Of a stretch of 64,000 bases of DNA, positions 54,191-64,000 are shown in pieces. The stretch is from Macrosoma leucophasiata (lineage: Eukaryota > Arthropoda > Insecta > Lepidoptera > Hedylidae), in contig JAWQUS010000027.1 in NCBI GenBank assembly GCA_036365455.1, positions 19,642,501 through 19,706,500 on the forward strand. The letters run 5' to 3'. The stretch's first letter is position 1. Each line of letters starts with the position of its first letter. The notes beneath the pieces are model-generated. The model worked only from the letters and a program-made list of their open reading frames with translations. It was not told where the DNA came from and made no database searches. Made by a program: the position numbers and the translations under genes.

Positions 54191-54604
54191 TTATTTTCAC
54201 GAGATGTTGTTTTTTATTATTTCTAAATACTTGTCATGTTGTATTGTTCTTAGTCACATTATGTAAAAAAAACATCCGTTATTAGTTAGTTATTGCAAAA
54301 ATTAAATAGACTTCAAAAGTTAACTGAAAATAATGAAATAATGAGATCAAAAGTGCAATTTTTAAGACGCGTACATTTTTTGAGATCATACCATTACTAC
54401 AAGTTTACTACCCAACAAGGGTAGTCGACGAGTAAATTCAATATCGCGGGGTGGGTATCTCGCAATAGAAATCCTGCCATTGCGATCATCCACATGCCGT
54501 TCCCAAGTCCCTATTTTTATGTACAGGCTGCAGTATTTAAATACCACCAATGTGTCCTACATACTTACACATTAGGTACATATTAAGTGAAATAGTAACC
54601 ATAG

Positions 54605-54700
54605 TTCACTTGCAATGCACGACCACGGCTCGTGCAACCGAGCCGAAACGTCGGAATAAGGGTAAAAAAGTATATTTTTATCGAAAATACTATCGCGTAA
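54605..54700. repeat. Penelope-type terminal fragment
   Basis: 'accacggctcgtgcaaccga' and 'gccgaaacgtcgg' resemble Penelope-like element termini, as at 36.8 kb. Confidence 0.45.
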
Positions 54701-55319
54701 CGACCGAGTAAAAAAGAAGTGTGATGAATGCTCTTCAACATATACTCATTAGTATTGGAATTAAGTTATAAGTCACCCCAAAAGTAACACAATTTATTTA
54801 AGAAAATTAAGCAAACCTCCACGCTTAACGAACTATAGTCGTGCCAAATAAGTTATCTAGCTCGAAATAGCGTGCGAGACAAAACGTCGACTTTTGGCAG
54901 AAAGACTGAAAACAAAGTAACTTATTAATTGCCTTAATTCCCGTAGTTTGCTCATTTGGAACTATTTGCGTAAAATTGAGCGGGGCGATTAAAAGCGAAA
55001 AGGCTTTCCTCTAATGATAGGACGGAGGCCCCGAAGTGTTTGTTCATGTCCAATTATGTTATTTGCCGTTGCCATGGCGACCGTGGCACGCGTACGGAGG
55101 GAAACAAAGTTTGTGCTTTGCAAGAAAAATTCCAATGTACAGATCGCTGCGGATAGTATATAAAACAGGGACCGTACCATGAGGTTTTTTTAGAGTTCCG
55201 TTCCTAAAAGGTAAAAACGGGACCCTATTACTAAGCCTCCGCTGTATGTCTGTCTTTCCGTCCGTCTTTCTGTTACCAGGCTGTATCACATAATTCGTGA
55301 TAGCTAGATTCGTGATAGC

Positions 55320-55606
55320 TATTTTATGTAATGAAAGTGGCAAACAAGCATGCTGTTCACATTGATGTTAAGTGATGACTGCAGCCTATAGACACCCACA
55401 CAAAGACCAGAGGACAAAATGCAGATGCGTTACCACTTCTGAGGCCTAAGGTGTTGCGCCTCTGTGCCGGAAATTACAGGGCCGTACATTACCACCTGAC
55501 CGGAACACGATAGTGCGGAACACTACCATATAGCGGCAAGTATATTAGGTAATGCGGTGGTGCCTGCGCCCGCGAGCTCCGTCACTGATGCTCTAACACC
55601 AGTTAA
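55320..55606 (-). repeat. Family A repeat
   Basis: Full length; near its poly(A) side lies a fragment of repeat I (55185-55290, 'agagttccgttcct'). Confidence 0.85.
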
Positions 55607-55839
55607 AACAATTTATATTGAAACACGATATTACTGAACACTACTATTTGACTACTGAGCAATAAACATACAGTTTTTTTTTTAATTCTTGTGTTAGTGA
55701 AACTTTTGATATCGCAATTTAAGTAGTAGTTAGATACTTTTAAATACACGAATCTTTCATGGTAGGCATTTAATGCAAATTATTTTCGAAGTAATTTTTG
55801 GGATAGCAAAATCGAATTCAAAGCCATACAAGATTTATA

Positions 55840-56025
55840 AACAAAGTACGCTTACACTCACAGTCCCACAGTAGGCATAAACCTGTGTCGTGGGTGCCAC
55901 TGTACACATACAACACATACACAAATATAATATACATACAAATATTTGTCCCGGTGCGGACATCGAACCCGCAACCCTTCGAATCAAATGGTCATCTCAC
56001 ACCGCTGAACTGGTCGTCTATTGAT
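55840..56025 (-). repeat. tRNA-derived SINE family D copy
   Basis: On the minus strand: tRNA-like head with 'gcgggttcgatgtccgcacc' (B box), then a body 'tttgtgtatgtgttgtatgt' and tail 'gtgagtgtaagcgtact'. Same layout as 13.2-13.7 kb but uninterrupted. Confidence 0.75.
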
Positions 56026-56674
56026 ATATTATAAGACTTTTCTGCCATATGAAACATGACCACACAATCGGCTTCCAAACATTATTGACTTTTGCTGAGA
56101 CCTACTGAAGAGCACTCGAATCCGTGGCAACGCTGGAGTCGGTTGATAATTGTGACCCAAACTCGATGGGCATAAGTAGGTTCGTCCGGTTTTCAAACCG
56201 CGAATGACCGACATTACGTTCCATTGTGTTTTGTTTAATATTTGTAAGTTATGGTTTCCTGGTACATAACGGTATGATAACATAAAATCATAACTCACCA
56301 ATTCAAGACAGAATTTTAATATATTTATTTCTTCAAATCTTTACTGCCAACCCAAAATAAGAGCGCATTGTCGGTCAATACGCTGTTTGGAAACCGGGCA
56401 GTACTTACTCATATCCCTGTCGAGTTTGGCTCACAATCACCAACGGAGTCTAGCGTTCGCGCGGACTTGAGAACACGTTAATATATCCCGACTAAGGTCA
56501 ATATCAATTCGAAGTCGATTGTGTGATCATACATGGTAAAGAATCTTGTTTATCCATGTGTTTTTTCTTCTAATGCTATCTATCTTTACTTTTAGAAGCT
56601 TAAGAAAACCATAGCAAAATAGAAAATCAATCAATTTCCTACCGGACGGTGCTTATCCCTACAAAATAAAACGT

Positions 56675-56990
56675 AACTTCACGCCTGTAATCCCCGAAGA
56701 GGTAGGCAGAGGTAAATACATACTATATTCAAGCATACTTGCAAACACCCACGATTTTCCGGTTACGTTTTGGCACATGTAACAGGTGGCAAACCCGTTG
56801 ACATCACCGAGCACATCACCAAACTTCGAGGTACTGGGAAATTTCCAGAAAATGGAAAAATCCCAATAGAACCAGAGATAAAGGACTTTACACAATTATC
56901 TCTGATATCCCCCTACCCGGGAATCGAACCTAGGACCCCAGCGTAGTAGTAGTGACCTGCTCCCACTAAGCTACTAATTCCTATTAGTCT
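56675..56990 (-). repeat. SINE family C copy
   Basis: 'cttcacgcctgtaatccccg' through 'cctacccgggaatcgaacct' and 'agtgacctgctcccactaag' (A-box end). The best-preserved minus copy. Confidence 0.8.
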
Positions 56991-57366
56991 AAGATCTGAG
57001 TCTAGGTCGACCTATCTGTTTACGGAATGACACATTGTTTTTATCAAATATTATTACATGAATAATGTAAACTGTTAATGATTGATAATGACTACCACAA
57101 ACAACTGACCGTTTCACAGGTAAGTTTTGTTGAAAAACAAGTGTTGAAAGTTTTAAACACAACTTATATATTTATTAAACGATACTAAACATTACTCCAA
57201 TTTCAGCCTCGAACTTAACACTTGTAGTCTTACTTATTTAGTGTTAGTTTAATTCGAACAAACAAGAACTTATATCGTTGTTTGTTGTTTGGAAACCAGT
57301 GTTGAAGTTAAACAAAACTCACTTCCACTTTAAGTTGTACTAAAAGATGTGAGACAGTATAAACGT

Positions 57367-57520
57367 AACTTCACGTCTGCATTCTATTCTTCAAAAGGGT
57401 AGGCACAGGTGAGTGCATTCAAGCATGCATGCATCCTAAAGGATCCACCATGGATCTATAGGTGGAGATCACATTGACATTTCCGGACACATTACAAAAT
57501 TACGAAGAGCGAGTCGATTT
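57367..57520 (-). repeat. SINE family C fragment
   Basis: 'aacttcacgtctgca', 'gggtaggcacagg' and 'aagcatgcatgcatcc' match the 3' part of family C. Confidence 0.5.
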
Positions 57521-58430
57521 TCGATTAGATATCTCTAAATCTCTGTGTCCGTCTTTTATGTCGACATTTTGTTAGATACGCTATGTTTACACATTTTCTC
57601 TGAAAACTTTAAGGTATTTATAAAACATGTAACGGGAATAATGATATCACTCCCGATATCACTCTATAACACCCCCATTAGAAAATCGAGTTATAATCAT
57701 AATACATGAACTGAAATTACATGTTTACGTATTTAATATTTTTTATTTAAGAAATAAATTGTCCTCAATTTGAACGAACAGTATGCACACCCTATTCATA
57801 CTTACCCTTCCTATACCTTACCTACGGCCGCACATAAAACACGAACCTACTCAAACACGCACACAGTTGCAATGTGATGAAGCATAACCTGCATACTCTT
57901 ATTTAACACGCGCTAGTTATATGATTAATTTCCTCTATTTTATTTCTTAAATTATCATTTTTTATTTTTATATAACTTATAATCCTAGGCGTGTTTGCAA
58001 TTTAAATAACTTTAAACTTAATATGTTTTCATTTAGCTTGCAAAATATCTAAACAATAACCTATTACATTGCGATAACTAGTTTCAATTTAAATAAAACA
58101 CACAGCTGCGTATTACTCGCGATCATAAAACCGTTCAAACGACCCTAAACGTCTCGAGCATTTGCGTTTAGGATAGAATTAAATAATCCTTATAAGTATG
58201 TTCCAAATAAAATTTCATTGTTTAATTCCATTAAAACGAGTATAACGTTAATGATAAGGGACTCAAATTAACGATACCGTCGCAAACTTACATTCTTAAT
58301 GATAGTCGGCGTTTTAGCGACGCTCCGGGGAGCCCCTTGCTGGGGTAATATTTATGAATAGTACTAATTTTAAACCTTACAATCTTTATTAAGAAGGTAA
58401 ATATGTTGTAGGGTTCTCTGAATAAAACTT
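57520..58430. other. AT-rich stretch, nothing recognised
   Basis: Single-copy within the window and without coding signal; could be intergenic or intronic. Confidence 0.5.
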
Positions 58431-58431
58431 C

Positions 58432-58822
58432 ACTGGTGGTAAAGTTCAAGGGTAGGGAGGGCGTAGGCAACACCGTATTTCCATCTACCGTCAAATAATA
58501 GTGTGCAGTGATATCGTGTTTCAATATAAATTGTTTTTACTAGTGTTAGAGCATCAGTGTCGGAGCTCGCGGGCGCAGGCACCACCGCATTACCTAATAT
58601 ACTTGCCGCTAAATGGAAGTGTTCCGCACTATCGTGTTCCGGTCAGGTGGTAATGTACAGCCCTGTAATTTCCGGCACAGAGGCGCAACACCTCAGGCCT
58701 CAGAAGTGGTAACGCATCTGCATTTTGTCCTCTGGTCTTTGTGTGGGTGTCTTGTGTGGCTGCAGTCATCACTTAACATCAATGTGAATAGCATGCTTGT
58801 TTGCCACTTTTCACACAAGAAA
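58432..58822 (+). repeat. Family A partial plus full copy in tandem
   Basis: 58432-58525 is a diverged 5' part; 58537-58822 is a full copy. Same arrangement as at 22.55 kb. Confidence 0.8.
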
Positions 58823-59059
58823 AAGACGTTGTCACGTCAAAAACCCGGTTGCACTTCGGGAGTGACGACAGAAGTGAAAATTTGAATAATAACGTGCTGC
58901 ATTTTTTACCACTACCCCCACCAAAACCACCACCATCACCACAAAGATGCTGTCATTGGGTTTCAAAAAAGTAGGCGGACGCAATTGTGATCTCGTATCC
59001 GACTTACACATTTTCGCATCAGTATCACGTGTCCTGACGCGAGGTTAACACTTTTCAAT

Positions 59060-59412
59060 AATGGCAACCCATTATACGTCCCACTGCTGGGCACGAGCCT
59101 CTCCCCTTTTTTGGGGAGGCCTGGAGCTTACTCCAACACCCTGCTCAAATGCGGATTGGTGGAGATACGGGTTAATGGCCAACCCGTTGTCGGATATTTT
59201 CAAACCGCCCATAAGGCCTGCGACAAGGCTTAACGACTGCTATTTGTCGATAGCAACCGGGACCGATGGCTTAACGTGCCTTCCGAAGCATGAAAACGCG
59301 CATATTAATTTGCCACTAGTGGTCACCCATCACACACCCGACCGCGCCCGTAATGCTTAACCGAGTAGCTCGGTTACGATCTACACCAGCCGCGGAGCCA
59401 TGTGCGCTTCAA
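59060..59412. repeat. Repeat family B, copy 4
   Basis: Full-length; 'ggcaacccattatacgtccc' start, 'gagccatgtgcgcttc' end. Confidence 0.85.
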
Positions 59413-59869
59413 CACTAACACTTTTTACCCATCACAAAAGGTGCAAGGCCCCACTAAAGAATTTTCAAAAATCACTACACAGTTTCATATTCTTTAACAC
59501 AGTATGAGATTTCATTTGGTCGTGATGATTTCGACGTTTTTCGTGCTACTGGTTTGCATTAATGAGAAGGGTGTAATTAAATTTTCGTTTTAACCTACTG
59601 ACCGCTTACAATTAAAATTAAGCCGACATGTTATGAGATTTTGTAGATACTATTTATTCATGCGATGAAATTTTAAATTTAAAACAATAATAATATGAGA
59701 ATTTCTCTCTGAACTCGAACTGCTTTTTTTTTCAACTTTCAAACGGTACTCTATTCTTTATTACTCAATTCTTTCCTTTGCGTAGATAAAAAGGGGATTA
59801 AGTCTGTATGGAAATTTTCAAATTTATATACTAAACAATATGAAAATTTAGAAATTAACGAAAAAACGG

Positions 59870-59965
59870 ACCCTTTACACCATTATCTCTGGTAACCCTC
59901 TACCCGGGAATCGAACCCAGGACCTTAGCGTAGTAGTAGTGGCCTGCTACCACTAGGCTAGTGAA
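59870..59965 (-). repeat. SINE family C, tRNA-like head only
   Basis: 'acccgggaatcgaaccca' and 'ctgctaccactaggcta' are complements of the B and A boxes; the body is missing. Confidence 0.65.
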
Positions 59966-60269
59966 ATATACATATCGTTTTTATTTATTGCAAAAATTAA
60001 TCGATTTATTTCCTCTAATCATAACCCTGCAACGCAGCGGTCTTGCAAGTAAATACAATGCTTTGTAGAAAATTCAAACCGTGTCAATCACCAATGCAGT
60101 TGGAAGTATTGGCACAAAGCCAATAATATTCCAGTTTTCTAGGATATCGTTGTTTATACTTGTCGTCGTGTCGGTTCTGGCCTTTCCGCCCAGTTCTTTG
60201 CCTCTCAATCGAGTAAATGAAATGCTAGTTTGGTGTATGGTACAAGCCATGAACTTTATTTTTAATCTG

Positions 60270-60552
60270 AGTTTATTTTTATGTAATGGAAGTGGCAAAC
60301 ATGCATGCAGTTCACATTGATGTTAAGTGATGACTGCAGCACATAGACACCCACACAAAGACCAAGGTCAAAATGCCTACTACTCCTGAGGCCTAAGGTG
60401 TTATGCCTCTGTGCCGAAAATTACAGAGCCGTAGATTACCACCTGACCGGAACACGATAGTGCTGAACACTACTATTTAGCAGCAAGTATACCAAGTAAT
60501 GCGGTGGTGACTACGCCCGCGAGCTCCGTCACTGGAGCTCAACCACTAGTAA
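60270..60552 (-). repeat. Family A repeat
   Basis: Nearly full length, small deletion after 'caaaatgcc'. Confidence 0.85.
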
Positions 60553-60931
60553 AAAATTGAAATATAATCGCTTTTTGGCTCAACCCTTAACACTTAGACC
60601 AAACCATGACTAACATTCCGCTTCAATCGATCAAAGAAAATGTATTTTTATACCGACATTTTGACTAATTTGAAAATATAGACGGGTATTGCATGCGAGA
60701 GGCAATTTCGATGGCCAATTTGTATAATTTATAGTACATTTTAAAACAGGGAATTAGTACATTATGTTTTGTTTTTAATATGGCTTGTTTTTATTCGAAA
60801 GTAGCGTGCGCTACTACGCTTAAAAAAAATGGTAGCTTGATGAAATTGAAAAGGTTGGAAATCATCATCACGAATGGATCAAATGTGCCTGATGTATCGT
60901 TGTTTGGTACCATCATCTCATTATTATAATA

Positions 60932-61286
60932 ATGGCAACCCATTATACGTCCCACTGCTGGGCACGAGTCTCTCCCCTTTTTTGGGGGGAGGCCTGGAGC
61001 TTACTTCACCACGCTGCTCCGATGCGGATTGGTGGAGGTGGGTGGGTTAGTGGCCAACCCGCTGTCGGATGTTTTCAAACCGCCCATTAGGCCTCCGACA
61101 AGGTTTAACGACTGCTATCTATCGATAGCAACCGGGACCGACGGCTTAACGTGCCCTCCGAAGCACGGAAACGCGCATTTTAATTTGCCCCTAGCGGTCA
61201 CCCATCACTACCGACCGCGCCCTTAGTGCTTAACCGAGCAGATCGCTTACGATCTACACCAGCCGCTGGGCCATGCGCGCTTCATT
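60932..61286. repeat. Repeat family B, copy 5
   Basis: Full-length, very close to the 34.5-kb copy ('gaggtgggtgggttagtggc'). Confidence 0.85.
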
Positions 61287-61289
61287 ACA

Positions 61290-61627
61290 TAAAAAACTAA
61301 ATTTTGTTTTTTTTTACTTGCTACCTTTATTACATAAAAAACTACCGGCATAAAAATTATATTGGAAGACAATACCTTTACCTCCGTACAAAAATCGACA
61401 ACGTCACATACATCGTCATTCAAACACTTTTCATAGCCTAGTTTTGGTGACAACCACCATAAAAATGTCGAAAAAATTGGGCACACAAATTTGTACCGTT
61501 CTAAATCCGGGAACGTGAAATCAAGTACGACGTAATAAAATAAAAATATATCGAAAAAAACTTTATGCGGCGCCGATATTTTTACAACCCATGTTTTCAG
61601 AATATATACACAAAAATTTGTGCACAT
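61290..61627 (-). other. Unrecognised open frame
   Basis: About 115 codons open on the minus strand beyond the family B copy, including FTFPDLERYKFVCPIFSTFL and GYEKCLNDDVCDVVDF. No family recognised, no flanking homology, no splice-site support; probably chance, kept because the composition is less repetitive than its neighbours. Confidence 0.15.
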
Positions 61628-61779
61628 ACTTTTTTGTTGGTACGTATAAATATCTTTGTAATAACAAATTGTATTGATGTGGAAATTTGTATTTAAAAAT
61701 ACAGCACTATTTGTTGTTTTATACTTTTCTAGCGACCCGTCCCGGCTTCGCAGGGGTAGTATTTATATATAAATATATG

Positions 61780-61835
61780 TATATATATTATAAATACTAC
61801 TACTACTATATATATATATATATATTATATTATGA
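61780..61835. repeat. (TA)n / (CTA)n microsatellite
   Basis: 'tactactactatatatata' and a following 'tatata' run. Confidence 0.85.
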
Positions 61836-61879
61836 TGGGGACGCGCCCGACTTCTTTGGCAAAAACCCTGATGTCACGG

Positions 61880-62078
61880 TAAATAAATCCCTACTAATAT
61901 TATAAATGCGAAAGTAACACTGTCTGTCTGTCTGTCATCTTTTCACGTCCAAACGACTGAACCGATTTTAATGAGATTTGGTACAGAGATAGAGCTGATT
62001 TTGAAAAAGAACGCAGGCTACTTAGTTATTTATAAAACGACATCCAAGCGGGCGATGCAGCGGGCAACAGCTAGTATA
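61880..62078 (-). repeat. 'ctagctg' repeat, inverted copy
   Basis: 'actaatattataaatgcgaa', a (tgtc)n run, 'aaacgactgaaccgatttta' and the end 'gggcaacagctagta'. This is the complement of the termini seen at 35.5, 38.45 and 41.27 kb. Confidence 0.6.
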
Positions 62079-62309
62079 TTATAAATACTCTTATGTTATA
62101 GATGCAAACCTTCCTCAGAAAACCCTCTTTTTAACATTTCAAACTGGAACAAAATCCGTTCACAACTTTCCAAGTTTAGCGCATACATACAGACAGAGAA
62201 AATAGGGGGACTTTACTTTATAATATGTAGTGAAGTGATAAGATTCAGGATCATGGTAAGATTTGTAAAAAAATAAAAAAGGTACACGGTAAAACAGCAT
62301 GGTAATATT

Positions 62310-62500
62310 ATTTAGTGAACCTAAACAACATTTCCTGATACTTAAAATATTTTTAACTCTCCGGAATAAAAAGTTTGAAATTGAACTTTAGTGGAGTGCT
62401 TCTACTGTTGTTAGGAAAGACGATTTTTATTCCGGTGATTTAAAAATAATTTACATACCAGAAGAGGTTCTTTAGGTTTCCTAGATAATAAATAAATAGG
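62310..62500 (-). repeat. Repeat family G, copy 2
   Basis: Reverse-oriented relative of 29160-29370 ('tggagtgcttctac', 'ggaaagac'). Confidence 0.6.
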
Positions 62501-63290
62501 TATGTTTATTAAACATTTTTTTTTTAATAATAATATGTTTTTTTTTTATAATATCTAATATGGTCATGTTTCTATAAATCGAAACTGTATCGAATTAACT
62601 TTCATTGGTAGGTATATATCGAATCTTTTGCATATTTAGAATAATATAACTACAAATTGTGATACCTGTTAATCAAATAATAATTATAGATATTATAACA
62701 AGACTTTAAGCATGACAGAGTATTTATTTTGTCTAATATTGTCTTTGTATACCTAATTCAGACTTTAATACCTATTTACCAACTTGTTTAATATAATGGT
62801 AGATCTTACCTTAAAGTATTTATACCTACATGTGTGAAGTTAGATATTTTTTAACGTTGCCTTTGCTTTTATTGTGTAAAAAACTTGTCAGATATCGTTA
62901 TGTTCCTATAATAATTTTAAGGTGTACGTGCAAACTTAAAATTGTTGAATTAAATACCTATCAATATTTGAGTTGATCAATATTACTCATTATTGTATTA
63001 AATATCTATTCGTTTAACTTTATAATTTTTTACATGATGTTTTTTTTACTATAGGGACGATGATGTCATGTTATGTATTTGTTTTTTTTTTTATTTTAAG
63101 GAGGATGATGTCATATTGTGTATGTAGTAACAAGTAACACTTTTATAGGATATCCTCATATTATTTAATATTATTATGAAGGGATATAAAATGCTTGACA
63201 CTAATGAAATAAAGCAATCTAAATCATAACACCGTTGTATTATTATCTCATAAACTTTACAGCGTGAAGATACATATAATTTACCATTAT
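62500..63290. other. Very AT-rich stretch, nothing recognised
   Basis: Long T tracts and no frame with a recognisable product. 'gatgatgtcat' occurs at 63059 and again at 63104. Confidence 0.5.
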
Positions 63291-63596
63291 CGCCACGCTT
63301 GCTATGCGGATAGGAGATCGCAGCGGAGGTCGTTTTATCGTAGGCCAATACTACCCATATCGCGTTATTGTATTATCCCACTGCCGCGCGAACAATGATG
63401 GTCAAACTATTCCAGTTTATTACATATACATTAATGACTTGATTTCACTTGTCTGAGATTTGTATATCTTATGTATGGCGAGTCAAAAATATACAATTCC
63501 AAAACGTAGCGTAGGATTTATTGCATAACAAGCCTAATTTGTTAAAAGTGACAAATATTTCCAGCAATGTCGCTTAACATTCAAATGGTTATGTCT

Positions 63597-63870
63597 TTTT
63601 ATGCAATGATGGTGAAAAATAAGTATGTAGTTCACATTTATGGTAAGTGTATACTGCCTGAAATCCGCACGAAAACCGGTCAAAATGCAGATGCGTTGCC
63701 ACCCCTGAAGCCTACGTTGTTTTGCTTCCGCGATAGTACTAATTACGGGGACATAATATATATAACCATCAATCCTGAATCCGTAAGTTCTGAGTTCTAC
63801 CATTTGGCGGTAGATACAACCCGAGATACAGAACTCTACTTTCAGTGGAGCTACAAGTCTTGCCACATTT
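63597..63870 (-). repeat. Family A repeat, ancient copy
   Basis: 'gtagttcacatttatgg', 'caaaatgcagatgcgttgcc' and 'accatttggcggtaga' keep the family order; heavily diverged. Confidence 0.65.
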
Positions 63871-64000
63871 TTTTGATGGAAATAAATGTTAAGCAACTAA
63901 AGGTTTCAGGAATTGAGACAAATTTTTAAGAAGGTTTACGATTACTATAAAATAACATAGCATATACTTTTATTACATATATTTTTAAACTACGGCATAA

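Noticed and set aside
53502..54266. 254-codon plus-strand open frame
   Set aside because: Its first part is the antisense of the RTE-like tail encoded on the minus strand; the remainder has no recognisable domain.

Overview
This is AT-rich, intron- and transposon-laden animal DNA, most likely from a moth or butterfly. The repeats have a lepidopteran look: short 'ctagctg...cccgcgac' repeats, several SINE families, RTE and other LINE tails, and a mariner. This assignment is inference. There are no bacterial-style operons, and most long open frames are chance frames or antisense readings of repeats.

I can assemble one host protein-coding gene with confidence. It lies on the minus strand from 23351 (start codon) down to 1972 (stop codon) and has nine coding exons. 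Every intron is GT-AG and the reading frame is continuous through all eight junctions, giving 1356 nt and 451 residues. It encodes an acid-sphingomyelinase-like metallophosphodiesterase of the SMPDL3 type: signal peptide, calcineurin-like phosphoesterase domain (DLH, WTGD, GHRH motifs), a cysteine-containing C-terminal domain and a hydrophobic tail that could be a GPI-anchor signal. The metal/catalytic block usually written GNHD/E reads GHND here. The 5' UTR carries two upstream ORFs, one of them a bare start-stop. Exon 3 ends in a short tandem repeat that creates two in-frame splice donors 18 nt apart, and about 320 bp of the exon/intron boundary is duplicated in tandem.

Layout: 1-1971, 3' flank with a foldback element. 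1972-23416, the SMPDL3-like gene, with introns holding SINE-like repeats, a truncated LINE reverse transcriptase (about 8.82-10.08 kb), large foldback elements (7.95-8.34 and 12.53-13.09 kb, the latter hosting a SINE) and tRNA-like SINEs. 23417-64000, either intergenic or the first intron of the same gene; I found no further host exon. It holds a decayed mariner (27747-29031), four locally clustered copies of an unknown repeat (27.5-31.9 kb), MITEs with TWA-type target duplications (33.6, 35.2 kb), a Penelope-like fragment with GIY-YIG motif and inverted ends (36.76-37.61 kb), RTE-like tails (36.5, 38.7-39.2, 53.3-53.8 kb), a LINE cut off at its 3' side (51.4-53.2 kb), a LINE tail (46.3-46.8 kb), perfect hairpins, and about 25 copies of one roughly 290-bp repeat.

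The rest of the window is a record of layered insertions around a single gene. The best candidates for new biology are the altered phosphodiesterase active site, the tandem splice donors and the start-stop uORF.
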